A stretch of DNA of 64,000 nt from CAWIJJ01 sp963836405 (GTDB taxonomy: Bacteria > Acidobacteriota > Terriglobia > Bryobacterales > Bryobacteraceae): positions 248,001-312,000 of the forward strand of contig CAWIJL010000009.1 in NCBI GenBank assembly GCA_963836405.1. The letters run 5' to 3'. Position numbers and translations under genes: made by a program. The stretch's first letter is position 1; each line of letters starts with the position of its first letter. Below the pieces are notes generated by a model. That model did not search any database. It was given only the letters and a program-made list of their open reading frames with translations, and was not told where the DNA came from. Shown here piece after piece: positions 17,822 to 26,916 of the stretch.

Positions 17822-17889
17822 GTATGCTGAATTGCGTGAAGTTGCGCACAGTATCGTTGAATTTCGCGCCACCGGGGTAAACCACCCAA

Positions 17890-18528
17890 ATGCACTTCTT
17901 CCTCAGGGCGGCCCAGTCCGTCAGGCGCCTCGGAATTCTGGCCGGAACATTTAACCCCGTCACCGTCGCCCATCTTGAATTAGCCCGTGCCGGACTCGAT
18001 TTGCTCGACGAAATCGTCTTCGTCCTCCCCCGCTCGTTCCCGCACAAAACTTACACCGGCGCGTCCTTTTCAGAACGCGTGGAGATGCTGCGCCATGCCG
18101 CGCGGCGCGACCCGCGGTTCTCCGTGGCCGCATCGGAAGGCGGGCTGTTCGTGGAAATCGCCCGCGAATGCCGCGACGCTTACGGCAACGATACCTTCCT
18201 CACCTTTCTGTGCGGAAGCGATGCCGCCGAACGCATTGCCGGCTGGGATTACGGGGAGCCGGACGCCTTTCAAACGATGCTGGGGAGCTTCGACCTCCTG
18301 GTGGCTCATCGCGGAGGCGAATATATTCCCCCGCCCCATCTGGCTGCGGCCATCCACACTCTGCGTCTGCCCGTACACGCTCAGGCCGTGTCCGCCACCG
18401 AAGTTCGAGAGCGGATCGCTCGCGGCGAGGAGTGGGAGTCGCTGGTCCCCGCGCCCGCCCGCGATCTCGCCCGCGCGATCTACGCTACTGCGCGCCCTGG
18501 ACGACCGGGAATTTCGCCACGTTGCTGA
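17890..18528 (+). CDS. nadD: Nicotinate-nucleotide adenylyltransferase-like nucleotidyltransferase
   Basis: The 212-residue protein has the cytidylyltransferase-fold opening GILAGTFNPVTVAHLELARA (about residues 15-34) and the C-terminal SATEVRERI motif (about 173-181), the equivalents of GGTFDPxHxGH and the ISSTxIR box of NadD. NadD adenylates nicotinate mononucleotide in NAD synthesis. The signature is slightly off: the usual HxGH reads T-V-A-H, so glycine is replaced by alanine. A related nucleotidyltransferase with another substrate is possible. The gene overlaps the convergent 18485 gene by 44 nt; if the true stop is real, the tail GRPGISPRC is lineage-specific. Confidence 0.75.
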   Translation: MHFFLRAAQSVRRLGILAGTFNPVTVAHLELARAGLDLLDEIVFVLPRSFPHKTYTGASFSERVEMLRHAARRDPRFSVAASEGGLFVEIARECRDAYGNDTFLTFLCGSDAAERIAGWDYGEPDAFQTMLGSFDLLVAHRGGEYIPPPHLAAAIHTLRLPVHAQAVSATEVRERIARGEEWESLVPAPARDLARAIYATARPGRPGISPRC

Positions 18529-21202
18529 CGAATGCGTTCTGCGCGATCGTCAGCGATGTGAGCGGATCTGTTGCCAGGTCGGAATTGAGGTGAATGATTA
18601 CCTTGTACATCCCGACCGTACCGGGCAAAAACGTCGCGGTGAAAACGTCCGCCGTCTTTCCACCGGCAATCGACGAAACGAAGCTCACCGGCTCTGTTAC
18701 CGGCCCGTTCGACGGATATTGGATCCCCGTCTGCACCAGGTCCTTGTTTTCGTCGGTCACCTTCTGCAACCCAAGCCCGGTGGCGTAAACAACCAGCACT
18801 TCGCCAGGAACCGCCGGGTTCTCGTTGGTCACCAGGCTACCCGCCACGTTGGCGCAGCACAGCGAAGGCGAAAACGCCGTGATGATTACGGTTGCGCCAG
18901 CATTGGTCGTCGCTGAAATCGGAATGCCGTTCCCTTCCGGCCCCTCCACGCGCGCGCGCAGCATAATGCGATCGAAAATGCCCGACGGCTCCGCTGTGAC
19001 TTTGGGGTCCTGGTTGATCAGGTCCACCAGCGCGTTTCGCACCGAATCGAGCGTGTCGCCGTCCACCGCCGTGTACGAATAGTCGCGCGATTCGATGGAT
19101 ACGGTGGCCACGTCCCCGGCGGTCACCGTGCCGTCCACCGAGACGATCGCCGTCGCCTGGCTGCTGCCGTGGTACATCACCGCCACTTCGTTCTCGCCGC
19201 GCGTGAAAATGCCCGGATTCGCCGGGACGATCGTCACCGCCACCGGCGTCGTCGTCACCACGCCACCGCCCATCTCCGACCGCACGTACGCGTTGATGCT
19301 GGTCGTGTCCAGCACCTCCCACGGCACCTGCGCGTTGATCTGCGTCGGTGAAACATAGAGCAGCGGCGACTGGATGCCGTTGAAGTAGACCCGGGTTCCG
19401 GCAAGCTCCCGCGGCAGTTGGTTCTGATTGAGGTCGGCCGCTGCGGTCCCGCCCGAAAGATCCGTGCCGATAATTGAAACGATCGTCCCCGCCGCCACCT
19501 TGGCCGCATCCGCTCCGCCGCTCAACGTGGCCGCAGCCGCGAAAAGCCCAAGCAGCGCGGTGGATGTCGGCGTCACCGACACCGAATACGTGATGTTATT
19601 GCCCTCCACGCCCGCCACCTTGGCCTTCAACAGGATGAACCCGTTCACAGTGTCCGCTGTGGCCAGCACGTTCGGGTCGCCGGCGCCTTCGTTGCTTCCA
19701 TTGATCGCGTCGGTCAGGGCCAGGAGCACGTCCAGCAGGGTATCCGCGCTCTTCACCTTGTACGTATATTCCGCATCGCCGATCGTGATCGTCCCTACGT
19801 CGTTCGCCTGCACCGAGCCGGTCACCAGCACCGAGCCCGTCGCGAAAATTGCGAAGCTGGCCGCGTTCCGCACCCCCTGGTAGGGCACCAGGTTGCGACC
19901 CACCGAGTACACCGTGATCCGCCGGTTGAAAGCGTCGCTCACATAAAGGTTGATCCCGTCCCAAGCCAGCGAAAGCGGGCCGCGCAGCGAATCGGCCGCG
20001 TCCGACGCCTGGTTCACATCGCCGCCGATCTGCCCCAGAACGGCATCCGCCGCCGCCCCGCTTTGCGTCGGGATCGTCTTATATACCAGCACCCGGTCGT
20101 TGCCGCCGTCGGCCACAAAAAGCCGCTGCCCGTCCGATAAGGCGAACCGCGGAAAGTTCATCGTCGAATTGCAGGAGTTCGGGTAGTAGGGGTTGCCGTT
20201 GCTGTCCGTGCCGATCGATTCCGTACACAAAACCGCCGTCTCCACGCCGTTGGCGTCCACCGTGTAGGCGTTGTTCGGAACGGCACTCGCCAGGTTCGGC
20301 TGTCCCAGCGCAAAATCCGCGGGCGCCGTATTCGAATTCGGAATGCTGTTCCACACCAGCACGCGGTTAAACCCGAGGTCGGTCACGTACAGCCGCACGC
20401 CGTCCGAAGTCACCGAAACCGGATTCAGCATGGTGGTGGCCGACGCCGTAACGGTTTGCTGCGTCAGGTCCGGCTCCACAAACGTCGTGAAATCCGGAGC
20501 GCCCAGCACTACGTCCGCCGCGGCGCCGTTGGCCGTCGGAACCTGGTTGTAAATCATCACGCGGTTGTTCTGTGTATCGGCCACGAACAGCCGCCCGTTC
20601 TGAATCCAGACGCCTTGCGGTCCGCGAAGCGTCTTGGCGGTCGGCGTCGCCGGCGGAGGATTCGCCGTCGTGAAATCGGGCTGCCCCACCACGACGTCGG
20701 CAGGCTGGTTGTTGATCGTCGGAATCCGGTTCCAGATCAGCAGGCGGTTGTGATTCGTGTCCGCCACTACCAGGCGGACGCCATCGGAAGCCACTGCCGT
20801 CGGCAGCCGCAGCCCGCTCGCGCTCGCTGTCAGGTTCTCGGTGGTCGTCGTGAAGTCCGGCTGCCCCAGCACCAGTGTCGCCTGGCCGACACAGGCCGGG
20901 CATTTGCTGTTCAACGGCAGCAGCGCGCCGGGATTCGGAAACATAGTCGACGCGCCCTTATACAGCAGGACGCGGTGGTTGGCCGGGCTGGCGCCGACCC
21001 GGTTCGAATCGGCCACGAACAGCGTGTCGCCCGCAAATGCGAGGCCGCTGACGCCCCCGAGCACCACGTCGCTCGAGTTCGGATCCTGAGCTGTGAAATT
21101 GGGCTGCCCGATCACAAGCCGGGCCGCCTGCCCGGTAACAAATTCGTCGGTTTGGGCGGAAAGAGCCGCCGCGCAGGCGAGTAGAACAAGAATCGACTTC
21201 AT
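18485..21202 (-). CDS. Secreted NHL-type propeller protein with split Solibacter C-terminal domain (TIGR03437)
   Basis: The protein has 905 residues. After a signal peptide (MKSILVLLACAAALSAQ) come repeated propeller units of the form VVLGQPDF...LRLPTAVASDGVRLVVADTNHNR, to about residue 440. The second half is a TIGR03437-type domain: GTIVSIIGTDLSGG, YFNGIQSPLLYVSPTQINAQVPWEV and, later, VPGEVLVVYATGLGLQ. That domain is preceded and interrupted by two related modules (about 455-545 and 685-775) sharing the pattern DVxTxxI-Y-Y-DTL-AL-IN and ending in EGNxI. The protein is probably exported and surface-associated; a role in adhesion or glycan contact is inference. A TACATT hexamer (minus strand, 21208-21213) sits one base off leaderless spacing. 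Confidence 0.88.
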   Translation of the reverse strand: MKSILVLLACAAALSAQTDEFVTGQAARLVIGQPNFTAQDPNSSDVVLGGVSGLAFAGDTLFVADSNRVGASPANHRVLLYKGASTMFPNPGALLPLNSKCPACVGQATLVLGQPDFTTTTENLTASASGLRLPTAVASDGVRLVVADTNHNRLLIWNRIPTINNQPADVVVGQPDFTTANPPPATPTAKTLRGPQGVWIQNGRLFVADTQNNRVMIYNQVPTANGAAADVVLGAPDFTTFVEPDLTQQTVTASATTMLNPVSVTSDGVRLYVTDLGFNRVLVWNSIPNSNTAPADFALGQPNLASAVPNNAYTVDANGVETAVLCTESIGTDSNGNPYYPNSCNSTMNFPRFALSDGQRLFVADGGNDRVLVYKTIPTQSGAAADAVLGQIGGDVNQASDAADSLRGPLSLAWDGINLYVSDAFNRRITVYSVGRNLVPYQGVRNAASFAIFATGSVLVTGSVQANDVGTITIGDAEYTYKVKSADTLLDVLLALTDAINGSNEGAGDPNVLATADTVNGFILLKAKVAGVEGNNITYSVSVTPTSTALLGLFAAAATLSGGADAAKVAAGTIVSIIGTDLSGGTAAADLNQNQLPRELAGTRVYFNGIQSPLLYVSPTQINAQVPWEVLDTTSINAYVRSEMGGGVVTTTPVAVTIVPANPGIFTRGENEVAVMYHGSSQATAIVSVDGTVTAGDVATVSIESRDYSYTAVDGDTLDSVRNALVDLINQDPKVTAEPSGIFDRIMLRARVEGPEGNGIPISATTNAGATVIITAFSPSLCCANVAGSLVTNENPAVPGEVLVVYATGLGLQKVTDENKDLVQTGIQYPSNGPVTEPVSFVSSIAGGKTADVFTATFLPGTVGMYKVIIHLNSDLATDPLTSLTIAQNAFVSNVAKFPVVQGAQ

Positions 21203-21418
21203 GCGCTAATGTAGGTGACGCGTTTGGATGCGGTGATTAACTCTCGATTATAGCAGGGGTTGGAGGCTGACACCTTTCCCCCTGGTGACGCGCCGCGGCC
21301 ACACCCGTGTGCGGATCCGGCACGCTCGTCCGCCGCCAAGCGTCTCGTTTGATTGCAGTTATTCGATTTCTGGAGAAGCACCGGGGTTGCCAATGCACGC
21401 GCGGGTCCAGCGCTGGGT

Positions 21419-21431
21419 TAAAGTATCAGCA
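21419..21431 (+). promoter_or_regulatory. Putative -10 (TAAAGT) at leaderless spacing
   Basis: TAAAGT at 21419-21424 places the predicted start site at 21431, the A of the epimerase ATG. The rest of 21203-21418 is a divergent intergenic region with no gene visible. Confidence 0.35.
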
Positions 21432-22524
21432 TGCTTCGCCGCAGCTTCCTCCAGGTAGTGCCGGCCTCCGCTTTCATTTCCGCCGCCACAGCCGCACCCG
21501 CCGGCCCTTCCCCCGTCAAACTCGGCTACGACACCTACTCCATCCGCGCCTGGAAATGGAAAGCGCCGCAGTTGCTCGACTACGCCGCCTCCCAGAAGCT
21601 GGACGCCATCCAGATCTCCGATATCAACGAGTTCGAGAGCTTCGAGCCCGCCTACCTGGCCAGGATCAAGGAGCAGGCCGCCCGCCTGAACATCGTTATC
21701 GACGCCGGCATCGGCTGCGTCTGCCCAACCAGCAAAGCTTTTAATAAGAACGGCCCGCCCGCGCGCGACCGCCTCCTTCAGGGACTCCGCGTCGCCCGCG
21801 CCGTCGGCGCCCGCTCCATGCGCTGCTTCCTCGGCTCCGACGCCGACCGCCAAAGCACGCCCATTCAAACCCACATCGAGAGCACCCTCGAGGTTTTCGC
21901 TCCGCCCGCTCCGAAGCCCTCGACCTCGGCGTCAAAATCGCGCTCGAAAACCACTCCGGCGATCTCCAGGCCCGCGAACTCCGCTCCCTGATCGAAACCG
22001 CCGGCAAGGATTACGTCGCCGCCTGCCTCGACGCCGGCAACGTCATGTGGACCCTCGAAGACCCGCTCGCGGTGCTCGAAATCCTGGCCCCCTACGTGGT
22101 CACCACCCACATCCGCGACTCCATCGTCTTCGAACACCCCCGCGGGGCCGCCGCCCAATGGGTCGCGCTCGGCGACGGCGTCATCGATCTGCCCGGCTTC
22201 GCCGCCGCTTTCCGCCGCCTCTGCCCGGAATCCTCCATGCAACTTGAAATCATCACCGGCCGGCCGCCCCGCATCCTGCCTTATCTCGAGCCCGATTTCT
22301 GGAAGGCCTTCCCCAACATGCCCGCCGCCGATTTCGCCCGCTTCGCCGCCATCGCCAGGCGAGGCCATCCTTTTATGGGGGCGATGGTGGTGGAAGACCA
22401 GGTCGGCCGCGTGCCGCCCGTGATGACCGAGGCCCTCAAGGAACAGCAGAAGCTCGACCTCGAGCGCAGCCTGGACTACGCCAAAAAGACTATGGATGTC
22501 GGCGTTAACTGGAGGATTGGTTAG
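21431..22524 (+). pseudogene. Secreted sugar-phosphate isomerase/epimerase (TIM barrel), one-base frameshift at about 21898
   Basis: Frame 2 from ATG 21431 gives a leader (MLRRSFLQVVPASAFISAAT) and the first barrel strands (KLGYDTYSIRAWKWKAPQLL, LDAIQISDINEFESF). At about 21898 the coding switches to frame 1, continuing RSARSEALDLGVKIALENHS, then YVAACLDAGNVMWTLEDPL and THIRDSI to the stop at 22524. One missing C in gttttcgctccg (expected ttc cgc tcc) restores a 365-residue AP-endonuclease-2-like protein. Such proteins act on sugars or inositol derivatives using a metal in the barrel. The frame beyond the break is well preserved, so a sequencing deletion is as likely as a real mutation. Confidence 0.78.
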
Positions 22525-23839
22525 GCAACAGGTCGTAGCCGCGCGGGTGCTCGGGCTCCTGCCTGAGCGGCGTCACCGGGTCCAGCAGCAGCCAGAACAC
22601 GATCCCCATCAGGTAGATCGCTGCCGACACGTAAAAAGTCAGGTTCCAGTTGCTGTGGCTCCACTTCAGGATGTACCCGATCGCCATCGGCGATAGCGCG
22701 CCCCCCAGGTTGCCCCACATGTTCATCGCGCCGGACAACGTTCCCGCATACCGGCCGCCGACGTCCATCGCCGCTCCCCACGCCATCGGCATCACCAGGT
22801 CGTTGCAGAAACTGGCCGCGCCCACCGCCACCATGGCCGCCAGCGGATCGGTCACCGTCGTCGAGTACACCAGAAACGCGCTCGCCCCCGCGAAACCGCA
22901 GCAGGAAATGATCCGCCGCGTGACCTTCACGCTGCCCGTCTTCCGGTTCACCCACGACGACAGCAGTACCGAAGCCGGATTCCCCAGCCCTCCGCAGAAC
23001 AGCGGCAGAATCCCCAGCAGCGCGCTCGACGCCAGCGTGATGCCCCGGCCTTCCCTCAGGTACGTCGGCAGCCAGGTGATATAGAAATACCAGCCATAGG
23101 ACAGGCAGAAATACTGCCAGCACAGCATCCAGACCTGTTTGGAGGCCAGCAGTTCGCCCCAGGGTACATGCGCATGCCCCTCCCCGTGCTTCGCGCTCGT
23201 GCGCAGCAGGTCTTTTTCCGCGGCGTTCATCTTCGGATGTTTCAGCGGGTCGTCCTTGTACCACATGTAGAAGATCACCGCCCACACAATCCCGATCACG
23301 CCGAAGATTTCGAACGAGCGCCGCCAGCCCACCAGGCTCATCACCCACGCCACCAGCGGAGGTGTGAAAGCTCCGCCCCATCGCGCGCTCAGCCACATGA
23401 AGCCCTGCGCCCGCACCCGCTCTCTTTCCGGCAGCCAGGTGGTGAATGCTTTGGTCAGGTTCGGAAAGCAGCCCGCTTCGCCCGCGCCGAACAGAAACCG
23501 GATCACTACCAGCGTGCCGAAATTCCAGGCCCACGCCGTCGCCGCCGTGAAGAACGACCACCAGATCACGATGCGCGTGATCACCCTCCGCGGTCCCATC
23601 CAGTCGCCCATGAATCCGCCCGGTATTTCGAACAGCGCATAGGCAAAGGCAAAGGCGGAAAGGACCCATCCCATCTCCACCTGGCTGAGCCCCAGGTCCT
23701 GCCGCATGTCGGTTGCGGCGAAGGAGATGCAGACGCGGTCTATATAAGTGATGACCGCCAGGGTGATCGCAAATACAATCACCCAGTAACGGACTGTCGT
23801 GGGCCGTCCCAGGGCCGGCACAGAGGCCTTCGTGACCAT
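22505..23839 (-). CDS. MFS transporter, anion:cation symporter (ACS) type
   Basis: The 444-residue protein has twelve hydrophobic segments. The ACS-family signature follows helix 1 (VITYIDRVCISFAATDMRQD), with the MFS motif A-like GDWMGPRRVITR in loop 2-3 and RFLFGAGEAGCFPNLTKAF before helix 5. ACS members carry hexuronates, glucarate, phthalate or other organic anions with protons; the substrate here cannot be read. Its 3' end overlaps the convergent isomerase gene by 20 nt, and a sugar-acid substrate would fit that neighbour, though this is inference. Confidence 0.9.
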   Translation of the reverse strand: MVTKASVPALGRPTTVRYWVIVFAITLAVITYIDRVCISFAATDMRQDLGLSQVEMGWVLSAFAFAYALFEIPGGFMGDWMGPRRVITRIVIWWSFFTAATAWAWNFGTLVVIRFLFGAGEAGCFPNLTKAFTTWLPERERVRAQGFMWLSARWGGAFTPPLVAWVMSLVGWRRSFEIFGVIGIVWAVIFYMWYKDDPLKHPKMNAAEKDLLRTSAKHGEGHAHVPWGELLASKQVWMLCWQYFCLSYGWYFYITWLPTYLREGRGITLASSALLGILPLFCGGLGNPASVLLSSWVNRKTGSVKVTRRIISCCGFAGASAFLVYSTTVTDPLAAMVAVGAASFCNDLVMPMAWGAAMDVGGRYAGTLSGAMNMWGNLGGALSPMAIGYILKWSHSNWNLTFYVSAAIYLMGIVFWLLLDPVTPLRQEPEHPRGYDLLPNQSSS

Positions 23840-23885
23840 AGTCTTGCATCAGATCACGAGCGGTGCCGGAAAAGCAAATGGCCTT

Positions 23886-25271
23886 TCAGCTACCCCGGAC
23901 GCCGAAATGATAGACCAGGGCCCCCGCTCCCACCGTCGCCAGCGCGCCCAGCGAGGCCACCGGCTGCTGCACGACGCCGTACACCATCATGCACGCGCCC
24001 ACCAGAATGTAAGCGCCCGGAATCAGCGGCCAGCCGAAATTCACCACCTGCAGCCGCTGCCATCCCGCCCGCTGCCTGCGGAATACGAAGAGCGAGGCCA
24101 CTGACAGCACCGAGAACAGCGTCAGGCTCATGCCGATGTAAACCACCAGTTGCGGAAACGGCGTCACCGTCATCACCATCGCGCAAGCCCCCTGCGCGAC
24201 AATTGCCACCACCGGCGTGTGCGACCGCGGATTTACCGACGCCGCCGCCGCGAAGAACGCCCGGTTCTTCGCCATCGCGTAATAAACGCGCGGTCCGATC
24301 GTCACCATCGCGTTCACCGTGGAAACGATCGAAAGCGCCATCAGCGCGGAAAACAGACCGGCCACGTTCGGACCGAACAGGTTCGACGCTGCCAGCGAGC
24401 CCACCGCGATCACTCCCTTCATCTGCTCGAGCGGCGTCGAGTAGATGAACACCAGGTTGAGCCCCAGGTACAGCGCCGCCACAATCGCGCTGCCCACCGC
24501 CAGCGCCGCCGGCAGCGTCCGCTCCGGCCGCCGCACCTCTTCCGCCACGTAGGTGGCCGCGTTCCATCCGCTGTATCCCACCATCACCCACAGCAGGCTG
24601 ACGATGAACTGTGCCGGCAGCCCGACCGTGGAGGTCCGCACCGCCGGCTGCGAAAAGTGGCTCCAGCTTCCCGTGCCCGCCGCAAATCCGAATACCACAA
24701 AGCCGATAATCACCAGCAGCTTGGTGCTCGTCAAAACATTCTGCACCTTCGCCGTGCGCCCCACCCCCAGGCAGTTGAGCCACGTAAACCACAGAATCAG
24801 CCCGCACGCCACCACCTGGCCCGCCCCCAGGCGCAGCGAAAACGCGCCCGATCCGATCACCAGGCTCGCGTTCGCCTGCTGAAGGCTTGGAAAGAAGTGA
24901 CCCAGGTAGTCGGAAAAGGCCAGGGCCGCCGCCGCGATCGGCGCGGAAAAACCGGCGAAGAAGGACACCCACCCCGTCATGAATCCCCACTCCGGGCCGA
25001 AGGCGTGTGTCAGGTAAACGTATTCGCCCCCGGAGCTCGGGAAATTCACGCCCAGCTCGGAGTAGCTCAAGGCGCCGGCGAACGCGAACAACGCTCCCAC
25101 CGTCCAGCACGCCAGGATCAGTCCCGCGCTCCCCAGGTCGCCGGCCATGAAACCAGTGGTGGCGAAAATGCCGGTGCCCACCATATTGGAAATGACCAAT
25201 GCGGTGGCGCTGAAAAAGCCAAGCTGCCGGAGGAGTCCGGGTTGAGAGGTCTGCTGCTGGACTTTGGGCAT
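23886..25271 (-). CDS. APC-family amino acid permease
   Basis: This 461-residue protein has about 12 helices with the APC helix-1 signature LVISNMVGTGIFATTGFM (unwound GTGIF substrate-binding segment, near residue 30), and SYSELGVNFPSSGGEYVYL in helix 2-3, typical of the LAT/basic amino acid group. It would import amino acids by proton coupling or exchange. It lies on the same strand, 46 nt upstream of the MFS gene, so the two may be co-transcribed. Substrate specificity is not assignable. Confidence 0.9.
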   Translation of the reverse strand: MPKVQQQTSQPGLLRQLGFFSATALVISNMVGTGIFATTGFMAGDLGSAGLILACWTVGALFAFAGALSYSELGVNFPSSGGEYVYLTHAFGPEWGFMTGWVSFFAGFSAPIAAAALAFSDYLGHFFPSLQQANASLVIGSGAFSLRLGAGQVVACGLILWFTWLNCLGVGRTAKVQNVLTSTKLLVIIGFVVFGFAAGTGSWSHFSQPAVRTSTVGLPAQFIVSLLWVMVGYSGWNAATYVAEEVRRPERTLPAALAVGSAIVAALYLGLNLVFIYSTPLEQMKGVIAVGSLAASNLFGPNVAGLFSALMALSIVSTVNAMVTIGPRVYYAMAKNRAFFAAAASVNPRSHTPVVAIVAQGACAMVMTVTPFPQLVVYIGMSLTLFSVLSVASLFVFRRQRAGWQRLQVVNFGWPLIPGAYILVGACMMVYGVVQQPVASLGALATVGAGALVYHFGVRGS

Positions 25272-25346
25272 GGTGAGACCTATGGGTCTATAGTCTCACG
25301 CTGCGCGAAATCTCAAAACAGGATGAGCTGGCGGGTGTATCCAGGC

Positions 25347-25715
25347 TCAGGACGGCAGGCTGACAGGAGCCAGCGCTTCCGGCATCAGACCCTCGGCCAA
25401 TACCAGCCAGTCCGTGCCGTTCACGACCGCCTGCAGCGCCACCACCTCCACCATCGGAGGCGATGGCCAGCGCGGAAACATCTGCACCGGACCGTAAGCG
25501 AACTCCGCGTTTTTCAGGTTCAGCGTGACGCTCACCGCTTCCCCCTTCAGCAATACTCGCCCGTTGCGGACCGATTCGATCACTGCCAGGGTGGCAACGC
25601 TCCCCGTGCGGCTCGCCAGGTATATCCCCAGCTCTCTGCCGTCGCGCTTCCAATCGTCGAACATCCGCCACGCTTCTTCGGAGCCGATCGGTTGGCCCGT
25701 CAGGCACTCCTGCAT
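25347..25715 (-). CDS. Hypothetical protein, 122 residues
   Basis: A small soluble protein (MQECLTGQPIGSEEAWRMFD onward) with alternating beta-strand character (GIYLASRTGSVATLAVIESV, RVLLKGEAVSVTLNL) and no recognised motif or signal peptide. It is divergent from the M24 peptidase with 31 nt between starts. Codon use matches its neighbours, and similar short orphan proteins are common in acidobacterial genomes. Function unknown. Confidence 0.6.
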   Translation of the reverse strand: MQECLTGQPIGSEEAWRMFDDWKRDGRELGIYLASRTGSVATLAVIESVRNGRVLLKGEAVSVTLNLKNAEFAYGPVQMFPRWPSPPMVEVVALQAVVNGTDWLVLAEGLMPEALAPVSLPS

Positions 25716-25746
25716 TCCATTAGCTTACACTGAAGGTCTGCCCGCT

Positions 25747-26916
25747 ATGGAACTCGAAAAAATTCAGCAGGAACTGCGCAACCAGAACCTCGACGGCTGG
25801 CTCTTCTTCGACCACCACCTGCGCGACCCCCTCGCCTACCGCGTTCTCGGCCTCGCTCCGGCGCCCGTCCCCACGCGCCGCTGGTATTACCTGATTCCCG
25901 CCCACGGCGAACCGCGCGGCATGGTACACCGCATCGAGCGCGACCGGATCGCCGCCCTCCCTGGCGAAAAGATTCCCTATTCGAGCTGGCCCGAACAGGT
26001 GGAGACCCTCGGCAAACTCACCGCCGGATTGCGCCGCGTCGCCATGCAGTATTCGCCCAACTGCGCCATCCCTTATGTATCCATGGTGGACGCCGGAACC
26101 ATCGAACTGGTGCGCGCCACCGGTGTCGAGGTGGTTACTTCCGCCGAGCTGATCCAATACTTCGAAGCCCGCTGGACCCCCGCCGCACTCGAAACGCACC
26201 TTGAAGCCGGACGCCGTGTGGACCGCGTGCGCGCCGCGGCTTTTGAGATGGTCCGCGAGCGCCTGCGCAACGGCGTTCCCGTGATCGATCTCGAAATGAA
26301 AAACTTCGTCCGCGAGAACTTCACCGCCGCCGGACTGTTCACCGACCACGGCCCCATCGTCGGTGTCAACGCCAACGCCTCCAACCCGCACTACGAGCCC
26401 ACCGAAGAGGACAACACCCCCATTCGCAAACGCGACCTGCTCCTGCTCGACCTGTGGGCCCGCCTCGATCAGCCCGGCTCGGTCTACTACGACATCACCT
26501 GGACCCACTTCCTCGGCGAGGACCCTCCCGACGCCATGCGCGCCGTCTTCGACACCGTTACCGGAGCGCGCGACGCCGCCATCAAACGCGTGCAGGATGC
26601 CGTCGCCGCCGGCAAGCCGCTGCACGGCTTTGAAGTCGACGACGCCGCCCGCGGCTTCATCTCCAGCCGCGGCTACGCCGAGTGGTTCACCCACCGCACC
26701 GGCCACTCCATCGGCCAGGAGGTCCACGGCAACGGCGCCAACATGGATAATTTCGAAAATCACGACGAGCGCCGCGTCTCCCCCTGGACCTGCTTCTCCA
26801 TCGAGCCCGGCGTCTACCTGCCGGAATTCGGCGTGCGCTCGGAAGTCAACATGTTCGTCGGCGAAAAAGAGGCCATCGTCACCGGCCAGATCCAACGCGA
26901 ATTCGCGCTACCCTGA
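25747..26916 (+). CDS. M24-family aminopeptidase (Xaa-Pro aminopeptidase-like)
   Basis: The protein has 389 residues: a creatinase-like N-terminal domain (about 1-140) and a pita-bread C-terminal domain. Candidate metal ligands are visible in order: D in LLLLDLWARL, D in VYYDITWTH, H in HRTGHSIGQEVHG, E in CFSIEPGVYLPE and E in VRSEVNMFV. These enzymes remove N-terminal residues preceding proline, using two divalent metals. ATG 25747 was chosen over the longer open frame because the upstream part overlaps the divergent gene. A TACACT hexamer at 25726-25731 gives a leader of about 9 nt. Its stop overlaps the next start (TGATG). Confidence 0.88.
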   Translation: MELEKIQQELRNQNLDGWLFFDHHLRDPLAYRVLGLAPAPVPTRRWYYLIPAHGEPRGMVHRIERDRIAALPGEKIPYSSWPEQVETLGKLTAGLRRVAMQYSPNCAIPYVSMVDAGTIELVRATGVEVVTSAELIQYFEARWTPAALETHLEAGRRVDRVRAAAFEMVRERLRNGVPVIDLEMKNFVRENFTAAGLFTDHGPIVGVNANASNPHYEPTEEDNTPIRKRDLLLLDLWARLDQPGSVYYDITWTHFLGEDPPDAMRAVFDTVTGARDAAIKRVQDAVAAGKPLHGFEVDDAARGFISSRGYAEWFTHRTGHSIGQEVHGNGANMDNFENHDERRVSPWTCFSIEPGVYLPEFGVRSEVNMFVGEKEAIVTGQIQREFALP

